From contig JAPDOI010000009.1 in assembly GCA_029168955.1 (NCBI GenBank), positions 124,001 to 188,000 of the forward strand: a DNA stretch of 64,000 nucleotides, given 5' to 3'. Shown in pieces: positions 1 through 11,873 of the stretch (position 1 is its first letter; each line of letters opens with the position of its first letter). A model generated the notes under the pieces. That model saw only the letters and a list, made by a program, of their open reading frames with translations. It made no database searches and had not been told where the DNA came from. The stretch is from Aplectana chamaeleonis (Eukaryota > Nematoda > Chromadorea > Rhabditida > Cosmocercidae). A program made the translations under genes and the position numbers.

Positions 1-599
1 CCGAGTCAGCTTCAGCATAATCGAATTCGACCTCACTGCGCCCATACTTCTCAACGACTACATGTTGGTACAGGTTATTTCCCGAGGTCTGACGTTTGGA
101 AAGTAATGTAGCGCGGCGAATGCTGGACAATTAAACATTTGGGGCCGCAATCCTCGCGACGGGGTCGGTCGCGGCACGCCGCTGCTCGCGCAGGAATTCC
201 AACAGCGGAAACCAGAAACCTCTCGTGGTAATCGAAATGAGGTGTAAGCAAAATGCTCTGACCGTACACAGCACGAAACAGAGAAAGGTACGAGCACAAG
301 CCCCAGGAATTATTTTGGTGGTTTTTTTCATTGTTCGAGTCCGGAAAAAGGCGGAGATAAAACCCATAATAGGGCGACAAAGGGGTTGTCCGAAAACTGG
401 GTTCCGCCAGGCCGCGGTGACGTCATTACTCGGTGTTTCACCCTCCGTTAACTTCACAACACCCGGAGTTTCCCTCCAATTTCAAAATATGAATAGTTAG
501 TGACCTAGAGGTTTGATATTTTACAAAGTTGCTTTTCTAAGTGGGCTTATTTGACAGATAAAGGACCTCCTAAGATCGCGGCGAGTACGAATGCTCATC
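1..599. other. No gene recognised
   Basis: Several short open frames overlap on both strands (for example 131-457 minus and 225-500 plus). None shows splice signals, a known motif or a partner exon. I see no terminal repeats or tandem structure. Confidence 0.4.
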
Positions 600-1250
600 G
601 AATCGTGCCGAAGGATGACACGTTCCGGTTCTGAATGGAAGACTTGAATTTTGACAAATACAAGTACAGGTGTAAAACATCCTTCCTGGATCCCTCTCTA
701 CGTTTCCACGAGAACACACGTGTACGTGCTGCTGCAGCCGATTCACGCTCCAACATTCTGAGTGCCCTTGTTGACACCGCCTGGGGCAGCGCAAAGGAAG
801 TTCTGAGTACACGTATAGAGCCATGGTACAGCCTGTTTTGGAATATGGTGCCCCCATTCGGGTTAGGCATCTGTCTGAAACCTCTTGGTGCAGACTGCAG
901 CAAAAGCAGAATACTGCGCTCAGGCTCGTTGCAGGATGCCACAAATCGACGCCTATCCACCACCTCCAGCAGGAAACCGGCCTGCTCCCGGTCAAGCAGC
1001 ACGCAGTCTCAGCAGTTCCCTATTGGCATCGTCAGGAACCGGTACAAGAATAGGATGGAACGGTTGGGAGTCCCCGCTAAATGTCCTGATTCTCAACGTT
1101 TTGGACATGATTCAGCGCATCTATTTTCATATCCGGTCAGACCTACGACCGCGTCGGCTCAAGATTTATGCTATAAGCCGTGTGAGGTTACCAACTTTCT
1201 GCGCCTCTGATGCGATGCTCTCTCCTGGATAAGAATAAGAATAGTAGATG
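600..1250 (+). pseudogene. CR1/jockey-like non-LTR retrotransposon, 3' remnant
   Basis: The C-terminal part of a non-LTR reverse transcriptase is recognisable in pieces. A stretch around 700-810 reads toward SALVDTAWGSAKEVL in one frame. From about 815 the frame shifts to one carrying MVQPVLEYGAPI and HLSETSWCRLQQKQNTALR (823-1050). Near 1080-1200 another frame carries HDSAHLFSYPVRPT, the His/Cys tail of this protein type. The segment normally lying between the last two blocks is largely missing. The copy ends in an A-rich TAAGAA tail near 1230-1250, typical of a retroposon 3' end. It is frameshifted and cannot encode a working protein. A second copy of the same family lies at 57177-58480 on the minus strand. 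The clade name is inference from the motifs. Confidence 0.75.
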
Positions 1251-1454
1251 AAAGAACCTTCTGAGTTTCAAAATTTCAATCTTGGTGACAACAATGCGTC
1301 AATGTACACGTGCGCTCGTAGATCACAGACGCACATCAGCGTCATTTGCGTCGCACACGTCGACAGAAATTGATTTCAAATTTCGAACAAGGCACAAACC
1401 GTGGGCAGTGGGTCAGGAATTACCTTTAGGGCGCGTTTGTTGAATTGAGTGAAA

Positions 1455-1750
1455 TGTGCGCAATTCTATCCGGTTTATCCGAAATTATCCGATTTTCATC
1501 TGAAATTATCCGATTTCGATCCGATCGATTATCCGTTTTTCTATCCGATTATCCGGTTTTCTGATCGGATCCTTCGATTTTCACTTTTCCGGATATCGGA
1601 TATTTCGGATATCGTGTTTTTTCGTCTGATCGGATTTCGGATCAATCCGAAATTGCCATTTTGACGTCGGATCGGATTTCGGATACTTATCCGATCGGAT
1701 TATCCGACCCGGATATCCGAAACCGACTCCGTCGGATGGAATGTATAATA
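1455..1750. repeat. ATCCGAT-motif repeat element
   Basis: About 290 bp made largely of the short motif ATCCGA and its reverse complement TCGGAT, which fold on each other. The right edge (GGATGGAATGTATA) resembles the right end of the element at 23014-23332 (GGATCCAATGTATA), so the two are probably related. Confidence 0.6.
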
Positions 1751-1918
1751 ACAACCCACCTTGAACCATCAGCTAATTTGCCCTATTCTCTTAATAAGTA
1801 ACAAGGTGAGCACCCATGCCGCTTCGCGGCGTACATACTTGTGGGCAAGCTTTAGGATCCATGGATTATTCAAATTGCAGAGCAGTGCTGCGCTGTGCTC
1901 AACAGCTTTGACCCCATA

Positions 1919-2648
1919 CAGTACCGCGCAATTTTTTCGCAGAAATAGCGTTTCGCAGCGTTTCTTGCGCTTACAAAGCGCCGCATCACCATAATTTGCT
2001 TCAAAGTAGTCCGATTTAAAGGCATCGTACGCGTTGAAAACCATCCACCATTTTTTTCGGTTCGAACGATTTTCTGGACCCACCTAGGAACATTGGGAGA
2101 GTTTATCTGGTTAAAAGCGCCTTACTGTGAAGATATATAAGGTCGAATGTCTCAAATTCTGTCAAAAGAGGCCGGCCCTCCGTCAGTCATCTGGCAGAAT
2201 TTCCTGTCAGCCATCATATGAGTAAATGATCAACAATTGATACAGTACGACTGAGAGGAAGTTGATGGAATACATTATACGATTATGTGAAACGAAATCT
2301 ATCGTGAACGATGCCTATAAATTTTGAAGTAATTTCTGAATTGCCTTCATTGAGTCCTATACGACAGTGCTACAAAATGATAGATTCCACTCTAGAGGTG
2401 CATCGAAAAATGCATATTTGCACCACAAAATCCCTCATTATGAACTGGTCAGACGACATTTTTCAACAGGATACCGGAGTCGAAAAGACTCTCTACACGT
2501 ACCATAGCATTTGCTAGACTGACAGGAACACGAAAACTACCTCAAAAAGTCATTTCGTTGATTTGGAAGCGAAATATTTTGATGCGGAGCTCTGGATGCG
2601 AAAAAACGCCGCAGACGGTTTTTTGCAAAAAAAAATTGCGTGGTACTG
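1919..2648. mobile_element. Tc1-like non-autonomous TIR element
   Basis: The ends are inverted copies: CAGTACCGCGCAATTTTTT at the left and its near complement, read as CAGTACCACGCAATTTTTT, at the right. Both ends are flanked by TA. A CAGT start and TA duplication are what Tc1-type elements have. The 730-bp interior has no transposase frame, so it would be non-autonomous. Confidence 0.6.
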
Positions 2649-2931
2649 TACGTTTTCACGTAAACCAGTTACACTTTGCTCAATCTAGCTCCCACAGGGA
2701 AATCTTCCAATGCAATGCATGACCTTTCACAGTCTGACACAGATTTTGAGGAAGAGAACCTGCGGAGAAAGTTATGTCACACTTCTCCATGGATTGGTAA
2801 ACTGTTCGGGGTAGATTGAAGTCCTGCTCAGTTCTTGAGCTCATCTCAAGAAGCTGTCTTTCTGGAAAGTGATTATGAATGAACAGTTCGAGCATTGGGC
2901 ACGAATGGAGCAAGACATATGCAGTGGAACA

Positions 2932-4681
2932 GTACTTACTTACTTGATACTTAATTGCCCGTTGTTGTCAGCCGGCGATCGTCTCAGCGGCGGACACACG
3001 TCTCTGATTGTCTCGAGGCACATGTTCGTTTTGGTTGCTTTGTGGAGCTGCCATGCTCCATATCGTTCGATTCGGCGCGATCTATCTCCAATTCGTGTTA
3101 GGTGTGTTGAGGGGTGCGTTCCAAGAACATTTCCACGACGCCGTGGGAGGAAAAACAACCTTCCCATGGACAACTTTGCTTTCCATGGATGAGAATTATA
3201 ACCGAAAGCTGCTCCCACGTGGCCGTGGCCACGTTTCCATGAACGCGTTTTGCCATGGAAATGTTCTTGGAACGCACCCCAGATGTTTGAAGGCATCGCT
3301 CCATCTTGTTAGGGGACGACTAAGTGTTCGCGTGATGTCCTGCGGGTACCAGAGGGTTACGCGATTTGTCCAGCGGTCATCGGTTCTTCTTATGACGTGA
3401 CCGGCCCATCGAAGTTTTACGACTGTCATGTAAGTGACAGCGTCTCGAATTCCTGACTGTTGGCGGAGGTTGGTGCTGCGAATGTGCTGGTTTCTTTGCT
3501 CTCAACGGTTTGTCCCTAACAGCGTCCGTTCGAGGGCTCGTTGCGTTCTTGTCATCAGAATTGCAGAAGACTTGTTGGAAGCCCAGGTTTCAGCTCCATA
3601 GCACATGGCGGAGAGGACGGTGGAGTCGAAGAGATGCGCACGAATTTTCTTATCGGAGACAAGGTGGGCTGCTTCCCTTATATTGGACATCGCAGCCCAT
3701 GCAGCGCTTCTTCTTCGGCTGACTTCGGCCCTCAAATCGTTGTCCATGGTCACTAGGCGCCCGAGGTAGACGTACTTTTCCGTATCAGGAAGGGGAACTC
3801 CGTCCACTGTGATCGATGCTGGGTCTGCCCATCTGTTCCTCATGACTTCGGTCTTGCTGGGATTCATCGTCAACCCGATTCTGCAGCCAGCTGCGTTCAG
3901 TTCACCCACCATCTGTTGGAGTTCGGTTTGACTGTTGCTGACCAGAACGATGTCATCGGCGAAGCGGAGGTTTGAGAGTTTCCCGCCGTCTAAGGGAATA
4001 CCCCTGTCGTTCCAATCTAGGTCAATCATGGCGTGATGGAGAGCAGCAGTGAACAGCTTTGGTGAGATGGTGTCACCTTGACAGACTCCTTTCCCAATCG
4101 GCACCGTCAGCTCAGAGTGGAACATCAAGATCTTCGTAGATGTGCCCATGTTGCACTCCTCTAGCATGATGATGTAGGTCGGGTCCACGCCGGCACGGAG
4201 TAGAGCGTTCATAACTGCGTTCAGTTCGACGCAGTCAAATGCTTTGACATAATCGATGAAGTACACTAGGAACGGTTGCTTGTACTCTTGTGTCTTTTCA
4301 ATTAGTTGAGTCACCGTGTGGATATGATCCATACAGCAGTATGCGCGACGAAAACCGGCCTGTTCCACCGGCTGGAACTCATCCAACGCGCCTTCCAGTC
4401 TGTTCAACAAAATCTTGGTGAATAGCTGGTACGGCTGACACGGAAGAGCGTTTGGCCTGTAGTTCTTGACCTCACTTCGTTCACCTATCTTGAAGATCAA
4501 CGCCAATATTGACGATTTCCTTTGGTCCGCGATCCTTTGTTCTGCCAGATAGCGATTGAACCGAGCGGTTAGCTTTTGGACGATGATTCAGTTGTCGGTC
4601 TTCAGAAAGTCTCCGGAAACTTGAACAGGTCCTGAGGCTGTCTTGGACTTCATTTGTCTAATAGCACGACGAATTGCCCAT
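2932..4681 (-). pseudogene. RTE-type non-LTR retrotransposon reverse transcriptase, decayed
   Basis: An open frame at 3502-4506 (334 residues, reading right to left) holds the reverse-transcriptase core. Motif A is FIDYVKAFD at about residues 83-91, CQGDTISPKLF is near 142-152, and FADD is at 182-185. The same frame continues past a TGA at 3502-3504 into the C-terminal block RWAGHVIRRTDDRWTNRV (3300-3430), typical of RTE proteins. Upstream, the same frame extends to about 4681 but has a second in-frame stop near 4588. The 3' end carries a short TAAG tandem tail (2932-2945), as RTE elements do. A 170-bp MITE sits in the 3' part (3111-3280), and another (4685-5115) cuts the 5' part. If the latter is skipped, the frame runs on to about 5183. 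The copy is 5'-truncated and inactive. Confidence 0.9.
3111..3280. mobile_element. 170-bp MITE, copy 1 (GGGGTGCG ends)
   Basis: The ends GGGGTGCGTTCCAAGAAC and GTTCTTGGAACGCACCCC are inverted repeats of at least 25 bp. A second copy of exactly the same length lies at 16307-16476. It interrupts the C-terminal coding part of the RTE copy. No target duplication longer than 1 bp is visible. Confidence 0.85.
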
Positions 4682-4684
4682 TGA

Positions 4685-5115
4685 GGCTCCGTCCATACGT
4701 GGCGAGAGCGTGCGATTACGCAAAATCGATTATCATCGTGGGCACACGATTCGCTAGCCGCTCACAGGCGCTCCTTCTCGCGCGCCCTCGCCCGCTCGCT
4801 CTCACGCGCTTGCGCCAGCATCACGAAGCAAGCAGCAAGTTTCAAGCTAACTGCTCCATCACTAAAGCAGGTGGCATTAAACCTGTATCAAAACTACTGC
4901 CCTAGTATTCCATAATCCCACCACGGACGTTGAAAACCGTGGGAAATCATCAGCCGCTGCGACGATTTGAGCGATTGATCACCCGATCAAACGTTTTCAA
5001 TCGAATCAACACGAGGCAGGGGTGTTTGTCTGTGTTAATTTGCCGGCAGCGTTGAGGAGCGTCGAGAGGCGCACAACAGCGGGAGCGCCCGCTCTCGCCA
5101 CGTATGGACGCTGCC
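4685..5115. mobile_element. GGCTCC MITE, copy 1, TGA target duplication
   Basis: Terminal inverted repeats GGCTCCGTCCATACGTGG and its partner CCACGTATGGACGCTGCC bound 431 bp. The flanks are TGA at 4682-4684 and 5116-5118, a 3-bp duplication like that of PIF/Harbinger elements. It is inserted in the RTE reading frame. Copy 2 is at 41456-41875 in reverse orientation. Confidence 0.85.
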
Positions 5116-5118
5116 TGA

Positions 5119-5610
5119 CACGGAAGCGAGGTCAAAGACCACCGTTGCATACGTTGACAGTGGGTGTGACAGCCGGGTGTCAATTGTTAACGACATGACT
5201 AATTACCGTTCACTCACGCACACACAGACACACAGACGGTCACACAAAGTAAGGCAAATATATATAATAGGATGGCACACTTGGAAGCGAGATAGCCATG
5301 GCTGAAGTATACCTAATGAAGTTACGCAACCACACTAGTATCACTTTTTTTCCATTGCGGTGGACATTAAAAGTACACCCATTAAGTGATTTTCCAGGAA
5401 GTTCAGATGAAATTTGTGGTATTGAGGGGCTGAAGTGTGACCACAATTGTTATGACCCCTTTATTCGGCACACGTTCCGGCGATTTTCGCCTTACAGGAA
5501 ACTGGAAGAACCAAAGCCAAAAAACTACTCTTTCAAACCCTACTCTAACCTACAGATAAGGATTCACGCGGAAAGAAACCAAACGAAACGATGTCACAGA
5601 TAAAACTAAC
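5119..5610. other. No gene recognised; possible RTE 5' continuation
   Basis: The first 65 bp keep the RTE frame open to about 5183. Then comes a CACACAGA-rich simple stretch (5213-5240), then unique sequence with no motif I recognise. Confidence 0.35.
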
Positions 5611-5817
5611 CTTTGAAGGAAACCAAGAGTTCACGCGGTCTTGGATGGAAGTTGTTAGTATACACGTGAATACCGTCTGTTCCTAGATAGAAGTCAAAGG
5701 CACACATCATACCTGGGGTCGTATCCCTTATTGAAACATAGGCTGAGCTAGGAGAGGCTCCCGCCTTGAAGCTCCTCTGATTGTGAGTGTTTTGGCCGAG
5801 AAGTAGGAGCGAAATTC
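5611..5817 (-). CDS. Candidate internal exon, unknown protein (minus strand)
   Basis: A 207-nt block reads open on the minus strand between an acceptor-like CAG (5818-5820) and a donor-like AAAG/GTTAGT (GT at 5609-5610). Both edges fall in phase 1, so it could be skipped or duplicated without breaking a frame, as extracellular modules often can. The translation includes CAFDFYLGTDGIHVYTNNF. I do not recognise the domain and found no partner exons. The acceptor lies about 35 bp from the fold-back element at 5855, so any gene here would be disrupted. Confidence 0.28.
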
Positions 5818-5854
5818 CTGTTTGCCGCGTTATAGCCGGGTAAGAGCCGCCAAA

Positions 5855-7986
5855 TACAATACCCACCCTAATTCTTGTAAAGAAGACGCGGAAGACGCGG
5901 AAGCGCGTCTTTTTCGTCTTTTCGTCATAACTTCTTTGCTAGCGGACTAAAGTGTATAGAAAGTTATATCAGTCGACTCAAGACGTCGAGACGAACACAA
6001 TGATCTCATTTTCAATGTTCGAGTGATAAATTTGTCATCCTTCATTTGCTGAAGTACCTAAGGCGAGCCATAAACGGGCGAGTCTCAGCTAATTGCGCTG
6101 AGTTATTAACGAGCAGTGTACTGTATGGCGCCGTTTACGCACCAAAGCCAAGCCTGATATATATCGGAATCTTACAAGCATTCAAATAGGACCATCTCTG
6201 ACTCAAAACTCAAAACGATTCTATAGAAACTCCATTCAAAGCAATGGAGTACTCGCCCTAATTTTGTCAGAGAAGTCACGAAAGTCGTATCTTTCGCAAC
6301 TTTTAATTGATTTAAGTTTTTGGAGAATCTGAATCCGTTTTAAATTCTGAAAAATCTGAATTCGATTCAAGTTTATTTCTGATATTGAAATCTAGCGCAT
6401 TTTCCAAATACCGGAAATTTCAAATTTATTTCAATTTTTTAGAATTTATAATTTATTAAAAAACCTAACTCATTATGGAATTCTCTAATTTATGAAATAA
6501 CGGAAAATTCTGAATCATTTCAATTAGAAAAAAATCTAAATTTAATCCAAATTGTAAACAATGTGAAATCATTTCAAATTATTTCTGATATTGAACACCC
6601 GATTTTCTTTCAAGTTTTAGAAACTCAGAATTTATTTCATGTTTTGAACTTTCGAATTGTTGTTTCTAAATTCTAATTAATCCCAACTCTTGAATAATAT
6701 GAATTTAAGTCAGAATTTGAAAAATCTGAATTTCACTCAAGTCGAATTCTAATTTTGGATTGCCAAATTTTCAGAAGTTATAAAAAAATCCTAAGGTACT
6801 CTAAGTTTTATTTTTTTTTATTTATTTCAATCTTCGGAAAATCTGGACTTAATTCAATTTTCGAAATTTTTTATCTGACTCGAATTTTTGAGTTTTACTC
6901 AAATTTTGGACTCAATTAATATTTTGAAAGTTGAGGCTTTGCTGAGAATTTCAAGTATTTACATTTCTTATTTAAATCAGGCATTCTGACGCAACACAGA
7001 GCCCGATTGACATGAACTGCAGACAGGGAGTATCTACAGATCCGATAAGGTCAATTAGAGGTTTCCTGGTGGCCTACTTCACACCTAGAAAGCCACCCCA
7101 TCACCCCATTTTTCATCATCTTTACTAAATTCATATTATTCAAGAATTGGAATAAATTAGAAACTCTCAGAAACAACAATTCGAAAATTCATAGCTTGAA
7201 ATAAATTCCGAATTTCTAAAACTTGAAAAAAATTCGGGTGTTCAATATCAGAAAAAATTTGAAATGATTTCAGATTATTTACAATTTGGATTGAATTCAG
7301 ATTTTTTTTTAAATTGAAATGATTTTGAATTTTCCGTTATTTCATAAATTAGAGAAATCCATAATGAGTCAGGTTTTTTCAATAAATTAGAAATTTTAAA
7401 AAATTGAAATAAGTTTGAAATTTTTGGTATTTGGAAAATGCTCTAGATTTCAATATCAGAAATAAACTTGAATCGAATTCAGATTTTTCAGAATTTAAAA
7501 CGGATTCAGATTCTCCAAAAACTGAAATCAATTAGGAGTCGCGAAAGATACGACTTTCGTGACTTCTCTGAGAAAATTAGGGCGAGTACTCCATTGCTTT
7601 GAAGTACTCTGAATGGAGTTTCTATAGAATCGTTTTGAGTCAGAGATGGTTCTATTTGAATGCTTGTAAGATTCCGATATATATCAGGCTTGGCTTTGGT
7701 GCGTAAACAGAGCCATACAGTACACTGCTCGTTGATGGCTCAGTGCAATTAGCGGAGACTCGCCCGTTTATGGCTCGCCTTAGGTACTTCAGCAAATGAA
7801 GGATGACAAATTTATCACTCGAACATTGAAAATTAGATCATTGTGTTCGTCTCGACGTCTTGAGTCGATTGATATAACTTTCTATACACTTTAGTCCGCT
7901 AGCAAAGAAGTTATGACGAATAGACGAAAAAGACGCGCTTCCGCGTCTTCCGCGTCTTTTTTACAAGAATTAGGGTGGGTATTGTA
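5855..7986. mobile_element. Large fold-back transposon, about 855-bp arms
   Basis: Left arm 5855-6709 and right arm 7125-7986 are reverse complements with scattered mismatches and small indels; about 415 bp separates them. The outer ends read CAATACCCACCCTAATTC and its complement, each flanked by TA. The insertion site is visible: left flank GCCGCCAAA and right flank ATGCTCGCC rejoin through TA into a motif found uninterrupted near 17620 (GGCGAGCATTATTTGGCGGC, reverse strand). The arms are AT-rich with GAATTT/AAATTC words, plus a GACGCGGAAGCGCGTC block near each end. No transposase frame is present. The TA duplication suggests Tc1/mariner-type mobilisation. Confidence 0.9.
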
Positions 7987-8400
7987 ATGCTCGCCGCGAA
8001 ATAGCCGCTAAATAATGCTCGCCGCCAAACAATGCTCGCCGCGAAGTGACCGAGAATTTATGCTCTCCAGGTAAGTATACGATGCATTCCAGAGCCATGA
8101 TTCGGATGTCAACACATCCGTCGTTTCAATTACCCAAGTTTGAGGTACTTGGGCCTCGCTCAGCCTTTAAAGGCCCCGCCCAAGCGCTGGCGGCATCATA
8201 TGGCGGCTCGGAGAGCCGGCGACGGCTTTGTCTTAGGTACTTTTGTTTACTTCTACTTGATTTTCGATTATTCCTCGGCTATTTCTTTTCCGTTCCGTGA
8301 AAAGCCGCGAAATAAAAAAAAATTGCCCACCAAAAGGCGCTACGAAGCCTGGTGGGCTATTTCGCAGCTATTCCTCTGCCAAAACTCTCAGTGTCTGAAG
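7987..8400. repeat. GCGAGCATTATTT repeat, right part, host of the fold-back
   Basis: Degenerate short units such as ATGCTCGCCGCGAAATAGC recur here and continue from 5825-5854 on the other side of the fold-back. Related copies lie at 17556-17740, 53750-54065 and 54470-54665. All end near a CTCTCAGAG or CTCTAAGAG word. Confidence 0.65.
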
Positions 8401-9290
8401 GCGCACACTTAGAAGATAGGAAGATATATAATTAACAATAAATTTCGATTACGAATTCGGTCTCAGGGAAATGAGGGCTTTTGCGTTAACCAGACCTCTT
8501 CTTTCGAAGAAGCCTTAATTTCTTTTTTTTTTCAAATCTGCATCAACCTATTTGAAGGATGTCACCTACTCATGCAATTCGATGGGAGCGTCGCCAGAGG
8601 AGGATACGTCGTGGATTGTTTACTTTCTGCAACCTCTGCCACTTTACTCTTCCTCGCAATATCTGCCACCTCCTTGTCCTCGAGTTTACATAACTGAAAA
8701 ACGGATTATTATGCAATGAACATTTGAATCCCTCCTTCGAATCTGTCGTTTTTTTCTCTAGCGCCGGATAGGGCCTTTATTACCACAGAACTCATGCAAA
8801 GAATCATGTACGTGATGTGAGTGAACATCGGAAGAGAATGGGAAACTCTCCCCGATTTTTGTTAAAAAGTTGGACACAGGAGTACGTAAGAAACGATTCC
8901 AAAAAAAATTTTTAAGTGAAAAAAAGGGGAAGTCTGTCAGTCTGTTACGAGAAAATGAGTCCCTTTTCCTCAATAAAACATAGGGTATCGCAGGAGGCCT
9001 ACAACTCCTTCAAGAAGTTTCTTTGGCGAAGAGCTACCGACCCCTTTACAGAAAACTCCTATTATGCTTTATACTTCAGAAAAGGAGTAGGTCTTCGGAT
9101 TCCTTTAGAGAGATAGGGGGCCCTTCAGCTCCCTAACAGAGAAGGGATCGAGCTTCTCTCCTTATATGTGGGTGTTGGTTTCTCTCCTTGTAACGTACAT
9201 ACTAGAAGCGCTATATTCCTATTTGTTCATGTTAGAGACCGTAATAATGGATATTCGACATTGAGTAAAATACTCTGAGACGAAACTCTT
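8401..9290. other. No gene recognised
   Basis: Low-complexity T-rich stretches (8519-8535, 8905-8925) and short overlapping frames only. No splice-paired exons or terminal repeats were found. Confidence 0.4.
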
Positions 9291-9665
9291 TGTTTGTTTG
9301 TTTAATAGATTTGTTTATTCATTTTATTGGTTCATTCACACAAGGCAAACGTTAGATAACGAACATACAAGTACGAAGAGTATGAGTACAATAAGAGCAA
9401 CATGTAAAGTGCGTCCAAATCAGAATGGCGAAAATTGCGGCTGGCGTGGGCGGCAGGCGGCCGTCGCGTACGCCGCTCTCGGACGAGCATGCAAAACGTC
9501 GGCGAGCCTTCCCCCGCTGCCACTGACTAGGAGCGAGCCCGGCAGCGCCTGGCAGCAAGTCAACTGCGTCGATCAATCAGCTCTGCAGCTTGGGGCAGCC
9601 GTTTGAACCCTCTTCCGAGAGCCGCACACGCGACAGCCGCCTGCCCCGCATTCCGGCCGCAAGGT
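9291..9665 (-). mobile_element. Possible retroposon 3' end with CAAA tail
   Basis: On the minus strand a GC-rich body (9425-9660) runs into an A-rich stretch ending in tandem CAAA units (TTTG on the plus strand, 9293-9302). A short tandem tail after a GC-rich body is the usual look of a retroposon 3' end. No protein motif confirms it. Confidence 0.35.
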
Positions 9666-10289
9666 TAGCTACTGTCTTTTGAATACACTTTGTGTATATC
9701 GAGAGATTGGTGCGCCTTCAATGACCACTTGGAGTAAGGCCTCTTTAAGAGTATCCGCTTTGCAAGAACCTAAATTCTCATCACTCATGGCGCAAGCGGC
9801 AAGCACATTGCTGCAGCTTCCGACCTGACCTCTGCTCTCTCGTTGTCTCCAACCTCCGCTCCGCACCTGAGGACCTTGTGACAACGAGAGTCGGCCACTA
9901 ATGGAGCCCCCGTCAAGCTCCACAGGTACACAACAAACCTCAACTGCAGGCGTCACTTTTTCATCAACAGACTATGCCCATTTTTGAGAACCTTGGTAGA
10001 AATCATTCCGTTCCTTCCAACTAGACGTCATCCAAAAATTTCATTCGAGAAAAAATTGAGCTGGCTGATCGTACAAGTAGCCCTTCCTGACTGGCTGGAT
10101 ACTTTGTGATTCCTCCTTTGGGTTGATTAAAGCAGCAATGTGAATTTTTTCTGTTCCGTATGTTGTTTTTTTTTCTTTCCTCGTTTCCATGCTACAACTT
10201 CCTGGTTCATTCGTATTTCGCGGTCGTTTTCGCCATTGTTTTTGACTACATAGGCTTGCCTATGCAATAAATAAAATAAAAATAAAAAT
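9666..10289. other. No gene recognised
   Basis: Mixed unique sequence. A minus-strand frame at 9669-9956 has no motif or splice context. An A-rich AAATAAAA stretch lies at 10265-10285. Confidence 0.35.
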
Positions 10290-10669
10290 CACCGGCATCG
10301 ATGATCTCTATTATGAAGAACATCAACTGGCTTGGAATTGAATTTCAATCAATGAACATTGACTCATCTAGTCGAAAAAATTGACAGAAGTGCTTGCTTT
10401 CTTTGTTCAACTCTTTTTATTAGGTGAATTCGCATTTATTTCTTCCTCTGAATGTCAATGATTTTTGACCGCTCGGAATGAGACTGCGATCTTTTTGAGC
10501 GGCGCTGTGCACGTGTGCACGAACTGGCATCCTTGGGCCCTAGAAATTCTCATTCTAACCCGTTTTGAGCGCGCTACCTTCATATTTTTCAGCTGTTTTC
10601 GATCTGAGCTGATTTTTATAGTTTTTTTTCGATAACGTTTTTCATTGTGACCGCTGCCTTTATTCAAGC
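10290..10669 (-). mobile_element. AGGCAG-end element, subfamily 1, truncated copy
   Basis: The right end (GACCGCTGCCT, then TTAT) and the interior, with the palindromic word GTGCACGTGTGCAC, match the elements at 41030-42001 and 48784-49290. The part homologous to their other end is missing, so it is truncated on the low-coordinate side. Confidence 0.7.
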
Positions 10670-10801
10670 AAGAGGGGTCTACTACACAAGGGCAAGAACA
10701 TTCGAAATGACAAATCTGATGGTGTGCTGTTCTTTTAGGACGAAACCTTTGCTAAAATAAAATCAAGTTACCTAACTGTTTTGCCTCGCTTCGAAAGGTT
10801 T

Positions 10802-11873
10802 ATGATTTGGCAATGTAGTATTTGTGAGGATCTCGTTAAAAAATCAAAAATTTTTGGCATGAGAATCAACTCGGAAGAAACGCTAAACACTCAGTAAAAT
10901 GGGCACTTGTTTACTAAACAACAAAAATTGAGTGTGATATTGAAAAACTGAATCACGCGCTGTTCTTCTGAAATCAAGCAAATGCTTGCAATATAAAGGC
11001 AGTGTTAACGATAGAGATCGTTTTTCTTTTTTGGTTTATCTTAAAAACGAACCCATGCTGATCCCAATGATGTCTCTGGAATCGTACAAGATCCCCTAGA
11101 AACGGAGTTATGGCCCCTCAAAAATTGAGCTAGGGAACCATTGTGGACGAGTTGTCCGAGGCTTGTAAATTTTGTCTTTTGCAGCCGATGTGAGCGAGCT
11201 GACTTGAGTAGAGAGAGAAGTTGAGAATAAAGGGAAGAACGGGGCTTTTGATCCGAAACCATCGCTCATGTGAGTGTTCATTTGTTTACATCGAGGGGGC
11301 GGACCTGGAGCACGGGGTGGTTCTGGAACACTAAAACGCTTGTTTGCAGCCATTTTTTGCCACTCCTGGCTCATTTCCTACCATTCTTTCCACACTGGGA
11401 GCCTTGGATCCTTCTCGCCTATCATTTCACTGTGGAAGGTCACTGAGGATTATTATCGTGAACGCTGCCTTCAAGTTTACAAGTCTGAGGTCCTTGCAAA
11501 ATTAGGTTGTGGCTCTCACCCTGAATATTCAGAAATATTGATTCTCACACATTACTCAACTATTTAACGCATTCGCTTCCAATTGGCTATTGATTAAAGA
11601 AAGTGGAAATGAAATCACGTAGTGTGTTAATGCGAATGTCGTCAAGTAAGAGGATTGCATTCACATGAATAAATGTGTGCTCAGTTAGAAGTGCGCGATT
11701 TGGTTTTTCAATGTCACACTCAATTTTTGTTGTTTGGTAAACAAGTGCACAGCCAAATCAATGATGACTCATTTCACTGAAAGTTTAGAGCTGCTGCCGA
11801 GTTTATTCCCATGCCAAATTTGTAGCGTGAAATATTTCACTTTTTTTAACGAGATTCTACATTGTCAAATCAT
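10802..11873. mobile_element. Fold-back element with TA flanks, carrying a nested insertion
   Basis: Left arm 10802-10975 and right arm 11680-11873 are inverted copies, starting TGATTTGGCAATGTAG and ending with its near complement, flanked by TA. Inside, CACTTGTTTAC and AATTGAGTGTGA words match in opposite orientation. The spacer holds the AGGCAG-end element at 10997-11470, which must have arrived later. Confidence 0.75.
10997..11470 (+). mobile_element. AGGCAG-end element, subfamily 2, nested
   Basis: Ends AGGCAGTGTTAACGAT and ATCGTGAACGCTGCCT (reading from 11455) form the inverted termini; flanks are ATAA and TCAA, decayed from TTAA. The interior (GACGAGTTGTCCGAGGC) matches 57323-57808 and 44265-44560. 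Confidence 0.8.

Noticed and set aside
3502..4506. Functional reverse transcriptase gene
   Set aside because: In-frame stops at both sides, two insertions and 5' truncation show a dead copy.
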